Positions 1-7,643 of a stretch of DNA of 10,689 bases are shown here, one piece after another. A program made the position numbers and the translations under genes. The notes under the pieces are model-generated. The model had not been told where the DNA came from, ran no database searches, and saw only the letters and a list, made by a program, of their open reading frames with translations. The first letter of the stretch is position 1. Each line of letters opens with the position of its first letter. Source of the stretch: an uncultured Desulfobacterales bacterium (GTDB taxonomy: Bacteria > Desulfobacterota > Desulfobacteria > Desulfobacterales > G020354645); the NCBI GenBank assembly GCA_947259865.1, contig CAMYNZ010000100.1, positions 1 through 10,689 on the forward strand. The letters are read 5' to 3'.

Positions 1-658
1 CGTTTACGATGGCTCGGGTGGCAAATCCAAAGGTACACAAGCCATGCAGAATCGGCCGGTCGAATCCACCCCGTTTGGCCGCGACCGGATCCAGGTGCAG
101 GGGATTCAAATCGCCGCTCAGCCGATAAAGGGCGGCCTGGTTATTGGGCACCTTGTAAGTCACGCTGAAATCCGGTGCCATGCCGGCCGGTGGATCCAAG
201 AATTCGGTTTTTGGGCCGGGATCTCCGCCAAAGCCCCCGGCACCGACATGAAATATTATCCAATCAATACTGTACATGCGGTTACCGTCTTCGGTTTCAC
301 CGCTTATTTTTATGTGGTATACAGCCCCCTTGCCTTTGTCGAATATATTCGTCACCTCACCAACCTGAACGATCTTGCCTTCCGGTGGCAACGGTCGCAA
401 AAGCGCAATCCTGTGCTCACCGTGCAGCATCAGGGACCAATCAATATCTTCCCCCAGATATGGAAAAGCCCTTATAGCCGGTACTACAACAAAACTCGGC
501 AACACCTTGAGGCCGCCAGGCACACCTTCATATACAAATGCAAGCTCCTCAGCGGAAGCGCCCACTCCCAGCGCATACACAACAACATCTTTCCAGGTGT
601 ACTCAAATACGACCGGTTGGGATTTATTACCGATTATGCTTAGATCTACTTTGGGCAT
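1..658 (-). CDS. MaoC-type 2-enoyl-CoA hydratase (hydratase 2 family), C-terminus cut by window edge
   Basis: The reverse strand reads openly for 219 codons from an ATG at 658 to the window edge. The protein begins MPKVDLSIIGNKS and has the two-part layout of eukaryote-type 2-enoyl-CoA hydratase 2: a degenerate N-terminal hot-dog half, then a second half with the hydratase 2 signature YRLSGDLNPLHLDP at about residues 178-191, where the Asp and His are the known catalytic pair of this family. It is followed by FDRPILHGLCTFGFA, also conserved. The family usually has about 285 residues, so roughly 65 are missing beyond position 1. Known members hydrate trans-2-enoyl-CoA to (R)-3-hydroxyacyl-CoA in the cytoplasm. 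GAGGTG at 663-668 on the minus strand supports this start. The gene lies 198 bases downstream of the metallo-hydrolase gene on the same strand. Family assignment is firm; substrate length is unknown. Confidence 0.9.
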   Translation of the reverse strand, partial: MPKVDLSIIGNKSQPVVFEYTWKDVVVYALGVGASAEELAFVYEGVPGGLKVLPSFVVVPAIRAFPYLGEDIDWSLMLHGEHRIALLRPLPPEGKIVQVGEVTNIFDKGKGAVYHIKISGETEDGNRMYSIDWIIFHVGAGGFGGDPGPKTEFLDPPAGMAPDFSVTYKVPNNQAALYRLSGDLNPLHLDPVAAKRGGFDRPILHGLCTFGFATRAIVN

Positions 659-856
659 AATGCACCTCGACTTTGAAAATATGAAATCCCTGGCCCAGAC
701 CTGGATTACAAGTAACTAATGTTTGTTTTTGAAACCTACTTGGCGTCACCGTAAGCACTGTGAATTTAATAGGAGTCGCACCAGGTCAGGCCGAATATCG
801 AAAAACCATTTAGGTTATTTAGGATTGAATGCGCTCCGGTTCTTACTCTAAATGAT

Positions 857-1741
857 CTATGGTATTCGAGACTGCATCCACAATCCATCATTTTGCCGAA
901 CTTTCCCCAAATTTGACAAGCGCCTTAAATGTTTTTCGATATGGACCAATTCAAACCATTGAATCAGATCCGACGGGTCGGGATAGGATCTGAACACAAG
1001 GTTGCGGCCCTTAAAATATTCAAGGGCGCGTGGCTGAGTTAAACACTCGAGTACCAATCGCTCCCTGCGAAAGATAACTTCTTTGTAATCGGTTAAGTAA
1101 CTTGAAACATGACCTTCAAACGGACCGGCATGACCGGTGGCCACGATCCTGGCTTCTAAATTTCGCAGTTTGTCAATGGAGCTGATGAAATCGTCGATCT
1201 CGGCAAAATCATGACCATAAAACGGTCCAAATGGCGTTAAATCAACGTCTGCCGAAAACAGCATCTCGTACTCGGGGATATAGAACGCCAGGTGACCCGG
1301 GGAGTGACCGGCGGTGTGCAGTATCACGAGGGTTAACCCACCGAGATCAATTTTCTCACCGTCCACCAGCGTGCGGCTGATTGTTACATCAAACAAGCCG
1401 TCGGCCGAGTCAATGAGCCGCATTAAATCAAAGCCGCTGCGCGTAATACCCGTTGCCGACAAAAAAAGCGCCTTGTCGTGCAGATACGGTGCTTCTTTTT
1501 TATGGCACCAGACCGGAACATCAGCGATCTCCCTGATTGTCAAACGGTGGTCGATATGACAGTGGGAAAGAATTAAAACGTCCACGCCTGATTTTTTTAC
1601 GGAATCTATGTTTTGTTTTCCCATACCAGCATCAATCAGGACACGCATTTTTTGGCCTGATAAATAAAGACAGGCACAGTACGGGAATCGGGATTTATTT
1701 TCCCCAGGCAAGTAAAATATGCCGGGTCTCAGCTCAATCAT
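857..1741 (-). CDS. Metallo-beta-lactamase-fold hydrolase, LACTB2-like
   Basis: This cytoplasmic metallo-hydrolase has about 294 residues. The metal-binding motif HCHIDH lies at residues 60-65, a further ligand His at about 146 in HTAGHSPGH, an Asp in SADVDL at about 165, and a last His in ATGHAGPF at about 204, so all zinc ligands of the fold are present. The C-terminal HIEKHLRRLSNLGKV resembles the small winged-helix tail of LACTB2-type proteins. No signal peptide is seen, which argues against a secreted beta-lactamase. Substrates in this superfamily range from thioesters to RNA, so the reaction is open; a thioesterase or lactone-type activity would suit the lipid neighbours but is only inference. 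I chose the ATG at 1741 because GGTGA sits five bases upstream. A GTG at 1750 would add three residues and has no convincing ribosome binding site. Confidence 0.88.
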   Translation of the reverse strand: MIELRPGIFYLPGENKSRFPYCACLYLSGQKMRVLIDAGMGKQNIDSVKKSGVDVLILSHCHIDHRLTIREIADVPVWCHKKEAPYLHDKALFLSATGITRSGFDLMRLIDSADGLFDVTISRTLVDGEKIDLGGLTLVILHTAGHSPGHLAFYIPEYEMLFSADVDLTPFGPFYGHDFAEIDDFISSIDKLRNLEARIVATGHAGPFEGHVSSYLTDYKEVIFRRERLVLECLTQPRALEYFKGRNLVFRSYPDPSDLIQWFELVHIEKHLRRLSNLGKVRQNDGLWMQSRIP

Positions 1742-2041
1742 GTTGTTCACCGAGGATTGTCTTTATATCGTAATTGACAGTTTTCACTAACATAAATAGG
1801 GGTATATGTGTGTAGTGCTTCAAACACTAATCCTGTATTAAGTTACACGCAAGTGATTAATGGGCCCATCTTGTGACAACCACTTCTATAGAAGCCGGTG
1901 TCCGCGCACCCGGCTGCAAATACAACCTTTCATCAAAAAATTTTAGCCGTGTGTCTTTATTCTTGAAATCATTAATCTATAAGGTAATGTATAAAATATC
2001 ATTTGATATTAAAGCATGATTTTCGGGGTTAAGTAACTAAT
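1742..2041. promoter_or_regulatory. Divergent intergenic region with palindromic candidate operators
   Basis: This is the left part of the 403-base gap between the minus-strand metallo-hydrolase and the plus-strand bifunctional beta-oxidation gene, so promoters for both must lie here or close by. No reading frame in it looks coding. It holds a perfect 12-base palindrome CTTCTATAGAAG (1883-1894), which runs into an imperfect stem-loop (AGCCGGTG/CACCCGGCT, 1893-1915), a 10-base palindrome ATGGGCCCAT (1860-1869), a spaced dyad TAGTG/CACTA (1813-1829) and AATATCA-TT-TGATATT (1995-2010). The last follows directly on an AT-rich TATAAAAT, which could be a -10 box for the plus-strand gene, though no matching -35 box is clear at a usual distance. 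Function as operators is inference. Confidence 0.4.
1995..2010. promoter_or_regulatory. Palindromic candidate operator AATATCA-TT-TGATATT
   Basis: Two perfect 7-base arms are separated by TT, about 135 bases upstream of the bifunctional beta-oxidation gene and overlapping the end of a TATAAAAT sequence at 1992-1999. The size and position fit a dimeric repressor site. The right half extended, ATTTGATATTAAAG (2001-2014), recurs with one mismatch at 5734-5747 upstream of the acyl-CoA dehydrogenase gene. No regulator gene lies in the window, so the binding protein is unknown, and the site may be a chance AT-rich palindrome. Confidence 0.3.
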
Positions 2042-2115
2042 ACCTGAATTTTGCACGAGCAGGAGGCTTTTATATATTAACAGGATTCTCACCAATTTTC
2101 ACGCAAGATTCAGGT
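2042..2115 (+). repeat. Short MITE-like element, copy 1 (74 bases, terminal inverted repeats)
   Basis: The element starts ACCTGAATTTTGCACGAG and ends with the inverse of ACCTGAATCTTGCGTGA, giving terminal inverted repeats that match at 14 of 17 positions. Its left 34 bases match those of the longer copy at 10099 at about 30 positions, and its right 30 bases match at 27. It looks like an internally deleted derivative of that longer copy, with no coding capacity. It ends 29 bases before the start codon of the bifunctional beta-oxidation gene, so it probably lies in that gene's leader. No clear target-site duplication is seen. Miniature inverted-repeat element is the best description; the parent transposon is not known to me. 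Confidence 0.65.
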
Positions 2116-2144
2116 TATAACTGAAATAGAGGGGGTTAAGGATC

Positions 2145-4274
2145 ATGAAAACAGACTACAAAACCGTAGCGGTGGATTTGAAAGACGGCGTGGCGGTGTT
2201 CACCATGAACAACCCGCCGGTCAATCAGCTTTCCAAACATTTTGTCATCGAACTGGCCGAAGCCATAGCCGAGGCTTATGGCGATGACACTGTAAAAGCC
2301 GTGGTCCTCACCGGCACCGGTAAAAATTTTATCGCCGGTGCGGATATCACCCAGATAAAAGACGTGAAAACAAAAGATGAAGTAACTTCGGGTCTCAAAG
2401 AAAGCATGAAATTTTTCAACGGTATCGAGACCGGGCCCAAACCGATGATTGCGGCCATCAACGGTAACTGTCTGGGTGGCGGCCTGGAAATCGCACAGGT
2501 ATGCCATTATCGCGTGGCCGCCAGCGGGGTCAACCTGGGACAACCGGAGGTTCAAATCGGTTTGATACCCGGAGCGGGCGGCACCCAGCGGCTGCCCCGT
2601 TTGATTGGTCTTCCCAATGCCCTGGAGATGATCACCACCGGAAAGCCCATCACCGCCGAGAAGGCTTTCACCAGAGGACTGGTTGACGAGGTGGTGGAAC
2701 CGGCAAAGTTGGTGGATACCGCCGTCAAAGCAGCCGGCAGGTTTATATCCGGTGAGTTAAAACTGGCCAATAGAATCACCCGCTATCGATACGAGCGGAT
2801 TCCCAGTGCGGCCGAAAAAAAGGCTTTGATGGATTTTACCAAGGCCATGACCGCGGCCAAAGCCAAAGGCTATGTCGCGCCGTTTAAAGCGGTCGAAGCC
2901 ATGGACAAGGGGCTTCATTATGACATTGAACCCGATCTCGAATTAGAGGCCGACCTTTTTGCCGACTGCGTCGTGTCCGATGTGGCCAAGAACCTCATCG
3001 GTATCTTTTTGAACACCCGGGCGGCCGGCAGGCTTCCCCGTATAGAAGGTATCGAGCCGGCCAGAATCAAGAAAGTGGCCCAGCTGGGCAGTGGTGTTAT
3101 GGGATCCGGAATTGTCAGTGTGCTGCTCAAAAGCGGTTATGAGGTCATACTGTGGGAAATCAATGAGGAAGCCATCCAGAAAGGGGTGGCGGCCATCCGT
3201 AAGACCTATGATTATCCGATAAAAATCAAGAAAATGACCCCGGCAGATCTGGACAGTATGCTTGACAGCCAGCTGACAACCACCACGTCCCTGGCGGATT
3301 TGAAAGATGTGGACCTGGTGATCGAATATGTCCTGGAGGACATGCAGATCAAACAGGACATCTGGAAACAGCTTGAAAAAAATTGTCGGCCCGATGTGGT
3401 GTTTTCCACCAACACATCGGCGCTGCCTATCAGCGAGATGGCCGCAATTTTTAAGGACCCGGGACGCATGATCGGACTGCACTTTTTTAACCCGGCCCAC
3501 CGGATGCAGCTGCTGGAAGTTATCTGTGCTGAAAAGACCTCCGACCAGACCCTGGCCACCTGTGTTGCCCTGGCCCGCAACATAAAAAAGATACCCATCG
3601 TGGTAAACGATGGCCCCGGTTTTTATGTCTCACGGCAACTGGGCGGCCTTTTCGGCGGTGCTGTTTTTCTTGCGGCCGAGGGCGTCGATGGTGGGTTCGT
3701 TGAAGAAGCCATGCTCGATTTCGGCATGCCCATGGGACCGGCTGCACTGGCTGATCTCACCGGAATCGACATCAATTATCATGTCGCCAAGAACTTCGAG
3801 CAAAGGCTGGGGGAACGCTATACGGTTCACCCCCTTACCGAAGTGGTATATAAGACCGGGTGCTATGGCCGTAAAACCGGCGCCGGGTATCTTGACTACA
3901 GCGGGGACCAGCCGATTCCCAATCCAAAGGTCGTTGAGGCGGTTAAGGGATATCTAAAAGAACAGGGAGTATCCCCCAAAGAAATATCCAGGCAGGAAGT
4001 CGTGGATCTGATGCTGGCCAACGCGATAAACGAGGCCGCTTATATGGTGGAAGAGGGTATTTGCGACCGACCCCGGGACATGGATCTGGCAATGATTTAC
4101 GGCACCGGATTTCCGCCATACCGGGGCGGAATCCTGCGGTATGCCGACAAGTGGGGTCTAGATAAGGTTTACGAAAAACTGGTGGTTTTAAAGGAGCAAT
4201 ACGGGGTGCGGTTTAAACCGTCTAATTTAATCAAAGAAATGGCAGAGTCCGGAAAAACATTTTATTCCAATTAG
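2145..4274 (+). CDS. FadB/FadJ-type bifunctional enoyl-CoA hydratase / 3-hydroxyacyl-CoA dehydrogenase
   Basis: This 709-residue cytoplasmic enzyme catalyses the second and third steps of beta-oxidation: hydration of trans-2-enoyl-CoA to (S)-3-hydroxyacyl-CoA and its NAD-dependent oxidation to 3-ketoacyl-CoA. The crotonase domain fills about residues 1-190, with FIAGADI (oxyanion region), GGGLE and QPEVQIGLIPGAGGTQRL; both catalytic glutamates are visible (E115, E135). The NAD-binding Rossmann domain starts near 310 with the loop LGSGVMGSG. GLHFFNP carries the catalytic His446, with its Glu partner at 458. C-terminal dehydrogenase repeats follow (YGRKTGAGYLDY near 574-585; FPPYRGGI near 656-663). 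Length matches FadB/FadJ (about 715-730). The ATG at 2145 has a G-rich GAGGGGG at 2129-2135 upstream. The thiolase gene follows after 169 bases. Chain-length preference cannot be read. Confidence 0.96.
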   Translation: MKTDYKTVAVDLKDGVAVFTMNNPPVNQLSKHFVIELAEAIAEAYGDDTVKAVVLTGTGKNFIAGADITQIKDVKTKDEVTSGLKESMKFFNGIETGPKPMIAAINGNCLGGGLEIAQVCHYRVAASGVNLGQPEVQIGLIPGAGGTQRLPRLIGLPNALEMITTGKPITAEKAFTRGLVDEVVEPAKLVDTAVKAAGRFISGELKLANRITRYRYERIPSAAEKKALMDFTKAMTAAKAKGYVAPFKAVEAMDKGLHYDIEPDLELEADLFADCVVSDVAKNLIGIFLNTRAAGRLPRIEGIEPARIKKVAQLGSGVMGSGIVSVLLKSGYEVILWEINEEAIQKGVAAIRKTYDYPIKIKKMTPADLDSMLDSQLTTTTSLADLKDVDLVIEYVLEDMQIKQDIWKQLEKNCRPDVVFSTNTSALPISEMAAIFKDPGRMIGLHFFNPAHRMQLLEVICAEKTSDQTLATCVALARNIKKIPIVVNDGPGFYVSRQLGGLFGGAVFLAAEGVDGGFVEEAMLDFGMPMGPAALADLTGIDINYHVAKNFEQRLGERYTVHPLTEVVYKTGCYGRKTGAGYLDYSGDQPIPNPKVVEAVKGYLKEQGVSPKEISRQEVVDLMLANAINEAAYMVEEGICDRPRDMDLAMIYGTGFPPYRGGILRYADKWGLDKVYEKLVVLKEQYGVRFKPSNLIKEMAESGKTFYSN

Positions 4275-4342
4275 CGACGTCGCTTTTTTAGATTAACCGC
4301 AGACGTCCGCAGACATTTGTCCGGGCGACGTGCCCGGACAAA
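4273..4342. terminator. Palindrome with T-run, then a strong 11-bp stem-loop after the bifunctional gene
   Basis: The palindrome AGCGACGTCGCT overlaps the stop codon (4273-4284) and is followed by a run of six T. Only about four base pairs can form once a loop is allowed, so it would be a weak terminator. Further on, TTTGTCCGGGC (4316-4326) and GCCCGGACAAA (4332-4342) form a perfect 11-bp stem around GACGT, without a following T-run. Together they could cause partial termination, protect mRNA ends between the two beta-oxidation genes, or be a REP-like repeat. The stem-loop is seen directly; its role is inferred. Confidence 0.35.
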
Positions 4343-4430
4343 AGATATCATCGCTTCGCGAAACTAAAGTAACATTTTCATTATAAAATTTAAAAGAAAA
4401 TCTAAATCAGGTATACAGCAACCAGTACTA

Positions 4431-4436
4431 AGGAGG
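4431..4436 (+). promoter_or_regulatory. Strong ribosome binding site of the thiolase gene
   Basis: AGGAGG, a full match to the Shine-Dalgarno core, ends seven bases before the ATG at 4444. It is the strongest ribosome binding site in the window and fixes the thiolase start. Confidence 0.85.
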
Positions 4437-4443
4437 ATGAATT

Positions 4444-5655
4444 ATGAAAGAAGTCGTAATAGCAGGTTACTTAAGGACAGCCCAAACGCGGTCCAGACCC
4501 AATGACCCGGCCAGGGATTGGTTTTGCAAGATGAGAGCGGATGAACTGCTGGCCACATTGCTGCCCGAAGTCATCCAAAAGGCGGGTGTTGATCCCAAAG
4601 AAATCGATGACTTTCTGGTGGGATGTGCCACGGCTGTCAGCGAACAGTGGGCCTACGGGGGGCGCAATCCCATTTTCCTGGCCAATTTACCGGAGACTAT
4701 CCCGGCCAAGTTTGTGGATCAACAGTGCGGATCGGCCATGGCGGGCATACACATAGGCTTTATGGAAATCGCTCAAGATTTTGCCGATATTGTTTTAGTG
4801 GGTGGCATGGAACACATGACCCGGGTACCCATGGGCGGGCAATTGGTCGACCGGGGAATCATCTCGCCCAATATAACCCTTTTTCTGGATCCCTCTTACC
4901 AGCATTGGGACATGATGACGACCATGAATATGGGTTTTACCGCCGAAAAACTTTTTGCCAAAACTGATTTCACAAAAGAGGACATAGACGGTTGGGGGGC
5001 CCGCTCACACCAGCTGGCGACCAAAGCCCGGTCCGAGGGTTTTTTTAGCGGAGAAATCATGCCCATAGAAGCCGAACAGGCTGACGGTACGGTGATGACG
5101 GTTGATGCAGATCAGGCTGTACGCGCAGACGCAACCCTTGAAGGTATGGCTGATCTCAAACCGGCCTTTAAAGCAGACGGCGTGATAACCGCCGGCAATT
5201 CATCTCCACTAAATGCCGGAGCCACCTCGATGCTGCTGATGTCCAAGGACACAGCCAAAAAAAAGGGAGTTAAGCCTCTGGCCACCATCCGTTCCATCGG
5301 TTTTGCCGGTGTGGATCCTACCATCATGGGCCACGGACCGGTTCCGGCCAGCAAAAAGGCGCTGGATAAAGCCGGTCTGAAGGCTGCGGACATCGACTTT
5401 TGGGAAATTAACGAGGCCTTTTGCATCGTCGCTTTAAATTGCATCAAAGAACTGGGACTCGACCCGGAAAGGGTTAACGTAATGGGTGGAGGCACGGCCA
5501 TCGGGCATCCGCTGGGCGCCACCGGCATCCGCCTGACTGGAACCCTGGGCCGTATTTTAGAGGCCAAAGGGGGGCGGTACGGATGTGCCAACGCCTGCGT
5601 AGGCGGCGGTCAGGGCGTGGCGACGATTATCGAAAGAGAAGATTACGAGTGGTAG
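4444..5655 (+). CDS. FadA-type 3-ketoacyl-CoA thiolase (acetyl-CoA acyltransferase)
   Basis: This 403-residue thiolase cleaves 3-ketoacyl-CoA with CoA to acetyl-CoA and a shortened acyl-CoA, the last step of the beta-oxidation turn. The nucleophilic cysteine is Cys95 in VDQQCGSAMAG. The other catalytic elements are NEAF (323-326), GHPLGATG with His355, and the C-terminal CVGGGQG with Cys385. The stretch PTIMGHGPVPAS and the following CIKELGL resemble FadA more than biosynthetic AtoB-type enzymes, so a degradative role is likely. One small oddity is SPLNAGATS where most thiolases read NDGAAA. The gene sits between the bifunctional enzyme and the acyl-CoA dehydrogenase, with gaps of about 170 bases on both sides. 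It may therefore be transcribed with them or from its own promoter; an AT-rich TATAAAAT lies near 4382-4389. Confidence 0.95.
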   Translation: MKEVVIAGYLRTAQTRSRPNDPARDWFCKMRADELLATLLPEVIQKAGVDPKEIDDFLVGCATAVSEQWAYGGRNPIFLANLPETIPAKFVDQQCGSAMAGIHIGFMEIAQDFADIVLVGGMEHMTRVPMGGQLVDRGIISPNITLFLDPSYQHWDMMTTMNMGFTAEKLFAKTDFTKEDIDGWGARSHQLATKARSEGFFSGEIMPIEAEQADGTVMTVDADQAVRADATLEGMADLKPAFKADGVITAGNSSPLNAGATSMLLMSKDTAKKKGVKPLATIRSIGFAGVDPTIMGHGPVPASKKALDKAGLKAADIDFWEINEAFCIVALNCIKELGLDPERVNVMGGGTAIGHPLGATGIRLTGTLGRILEAKGGRYGCANACVGGGQGVATIIEREDYEW

Positions 5656-5733
5656 GGTGTTCTCATTTATGGATCATAACTGGATCAGTTTTAATTTATT
5701 CAAGCAGAAAAGCTGTTCTCTTCAATTGAGCAG

Positions 5734-5776
5734 ATTTGATATTAGAGGACCCTCTTCTCCGACTGAAGTGGAGAAG
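5734..5776. promoter_or_regulatory. Upstream region of the acyl-CoA dehydrogenase gene: repeated half-site and small dyad
   Basis: ATTTGATATTAGAG (5734-5747) repeats, with one mismatch, the right half of the palindrome upstream of the bifunctional gene (2001-2014). Just downstream, CTTCTCC (5754-5760) and GGAGAAG (5770-5776) can form a seven-base-pair hairpin with a nine-base loop and no T-run. Common regulation of the two genes is one reading; chance similarity in AT-rich DNA is the other. Confidence 0.22.
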
Positions 5777-5825
5777 CCTTTCATTCATTAACTCATAAAA
5801 ACTTATTAGGAGTTCATAAACAATC

Positions 5826-7643
5826 ATGGCGCAACAAATAGCAGACCGACGAGACATTGATTTTGTCATCTGGGAACAGATGGATTGCGAGCAAATACTC
5901 GAACACGATATTTTTAAAGAGTATAACAAAAAGTCTTGCGAAATGATTATATCGGAAGCCAGGACACTCGCAATTAAAGAAGTATTGCCAACGCTTGCAG
6001 AAGGAGACGCCCAGGGGGTGCGCTTTGAAAATGGAACGGTCAAGGTGCCGGACTGTTTTCAACGGGTTTACGAACTGATACGGGCAGGAGAATGGAACAA
6101 TCTCAGCATGTCTTCCGAGATGGGAGGACAGGGCGCTCCCACTTTTTTGGCAGCGGCATCCGCCGAGTACTTTATGGGCGCCAACTGGCCCTTGTTCTGC
6201 TACGCGACCATGGGCAACGGTACCGCAAGGTTGATCCATTTATACGGCACCGACGAGCAGAAAAAGAAGTATGTGAATAAACTTACATCTGCCGAGTGGG
6301 GGGGTACGATGCTGCTCACCGAGTCCGAGGCTGGATCTGACGTAGGGTCGCTTACGACAACAGCGGTCAAGAATGCCGATGGAACCTACAGCCTCTCGGG
6401 CAACAAGGTCTTTATTACCAACGGCGAACACGATCTGGCGGACAACATTATCAATCCGGTATTGGCCCGGATTGAAGGTGATCCTCCAGGGACTAAAGGG
6501 ATATCTCTTTTTCTTGTTCCGAAATATTTTGTCAATGAAGACGGAAGTCTGGGAGACCGCAACGATATCGTTTGTACCGGTGTGGAAGAAAAACACGGAA
6601 TCCACGGCAGCGCCACCTGCAGTATGGCCCTTGGCAGCAAAGGAAAGTGCATCGGATATCTGCTCGGGGAGGAACGCCAGGGAATGAAGATCATGTTCAA
6701 CATGATTAATACTGCCCGCATGAGCACCGGCCTGCAGGCCCTGACCTATGGTTCGGCAGCTTATTTGCTTGCTGTCAACTACGCCAGGGAACGAATACAG
6801 GGAAGAGATCTTGAAAATTTCTCGAATCACAGTGCCCCGTCGGTGCCGATCATCAGACATCCGGATGTACGTCGAAACCTTTTGTGGATGAAGTCATACG
6901 TTGACGGCATGCGCAGCTTTTTTTATTTTCTGGTCGTATGCGGTACTAAAGCGAACATCTCAGCATCAGAGGAAAAGCAGCAATATTACGGTGATCTGTT
7001 CGAAATGCTCACGCCTATCATCAAGGACTACCTGGCGGTCAAAAGCCATGAAGTCTGCATTCAGGCCATCCAGGTATTTGGCGGCGCCGGGTATATAAAA
7101 GACTATCTGGTGGAACAATATGCCCGAGACTGCAAAATCACCTCCATCTATGAAGGCACCAGCGGTATTCAGGCAATGGATCTGCTGGCCCGAAAAATTG
7201 GAATGAAAAAGGGTACGGTCTTTATGAATTTTCTTGCTGAAATCCAAAAGACGGTTGCCCGGGCCAAAGATGTTAAAGGGCTGGAAGAGACGGCTGGCAA
7301 AGTTGAGCAGGCAGCCAACCGGTTGGGAGAGACGACCCTGCGTATCGGGCAGATCGCATTGTCAGCCGAATTCAGGGTGGCGTTTGCCCATGCGCTGCCA
7401 TTTCTTTATGCCATGGGTGATACGATCATGGCCTGGATGCTGTTGTGGCGGGCGACGGTGGCTGATCAAAAATTAACCACCAAAATCAAAAAAAAGGATC
7501 ATGCATTCTATGAGGGACAGATCAAGACGGCTGAATTTTTTATTCACACTGAACTTCCGCTGACCATGGGAAAGATGAATGCCATTGGAGCTGCCAGTGC
7601 GGCGGCTATCGAAATTGAGGATGATGCTTTCGGAGGACGCTAG
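5826..7643 (+). CDS. Long-form acyl-CoA dehydrogenase (DmdC-like architecture, about 600 residues)
   Basis: This 605-residue flavoenzyme oxidises an acyl-CoA to the trans-2-enoyl-CoA and passes electrons to electron-transfer flavoprotein, the first step of beta-oxidation. The flavin and substrate signature MLLTESEAGSDVGS is at about 162-175, and the catalytic base should be Glu443 in IYEGTSGIQAMDLL. An N-terminal extension (DIDFVIWEQ) and about 150 residues after the usual core mark the long family that includes DmdC (3-methylmercaptopropionyl-CoA dehydrogenase) and many general acyl-CoA dehydrogenases. The context with thiolase and hydratase favours ordinary fatty acyl-CoA over a sulfur substrate. 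An in-frame stop at 5817 rules out earlier ATG, GTG or TTG starts. The nearest Shine-Dalgarno match, TAGGAG (5807-5812), is 13 bases from the ATG, unusually far. No electron-transfer flavoprotein genes lie in the window. Confidence 0.95.
   Translation: MAQQIADRRDIDFVIWEQMDCEQILEHDIFKEYNKKSCEMIISEARTLAIKEVLPTLAEGDAQGVRFENGTVKVPDCFQRVYELIRAGEWNNLSMSSEMGGQGAPTFLAAASAEYFMGANWPLFCYATMGNGTARLIHLYGTDEQKKKYVNKLTSAEWGGTMLLTESEAGSDVGSLTTTAVKNADGTYSLSGNKVFITNGEHDLADNIINPVLARIEGDPPGTKGISLFLVPKYFVNEDGSLGDRNDIVCTGVEEKHGIHGSATCSMALGSKGKCIGYLLGEERQGMKIMFNMINTARMSTGLQALTYGSAAYLLAVNYARERIQGRDLENFSNHSAPSVPIIRHPDVRRNLLWMKSYVDGMRSFFYFLVVCGTKANISASEEKQQYYGDLFEMLTPIIKDYLAVKSHEVCIQAIQVFGGAGYIKDYLVEQYARDCKITSIYEGTSGIQAMDLLARKIGMKKGTVFMNFLAEIQKTVARAKDVKGLEETAGKVEQAANRLGETTLRIGQIALSAEFRVAFAHALPFLYAMGDTIMAWMLLWRATVADQKLTTKIKKKDHAFYEGQIKTAEFFIHTELPLTMGKMNAIGAASAAAIEIEDDAFGGR

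Noticed and set aside
44..643. Plus-strand open frame of 199 codons
   Set aside because: It shares codon boundaries with the minus-strand MaoC hydratase gene, which carries clear family motifs; the plus-strand product has no recognisable pattern.
1774..1802. TTGACA on the plus strand as a -35 promoter box
   Set aside because: No acceptable -10 box lies 16-18 bases downstream, and the site is more than 340 bases from the plus-strand gene.
2943..3500. Minus-strand open frame of 185 codons inside the bifunctional gene
   Set aside because: It is the antisense shadow of a strongly conserved dehydrogenase domain, rich in His, Arg and Gly without any motif.
5678..5690. AACTG-GAT-CAGTT hairpin followed by T-rich DNA after the thiolase gene, as a terminator
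   Set aside because: The stem has only five base pairs, mostly weak, and the T tract is interrupted, so termination is unlikely.
6240..6860. Minus-strand open frame of 206 codons inside the acyl-CoA dehydrogenase gene
   Set aside because: It is antisense to conserved catalytic sequence and shows no family signature or ribosome binding site.
5826..7643. Reading the acyl-CoA dehydrogenase as a true DmdC for dimethylsulfoniopropionate breakdown
   Set aside because: Only the long architecture is shared; no other DMSP pathway gene (such as DmdA, DmdB or DmdD) is in the window, and the neighbours are classical beta-oxidation genes.
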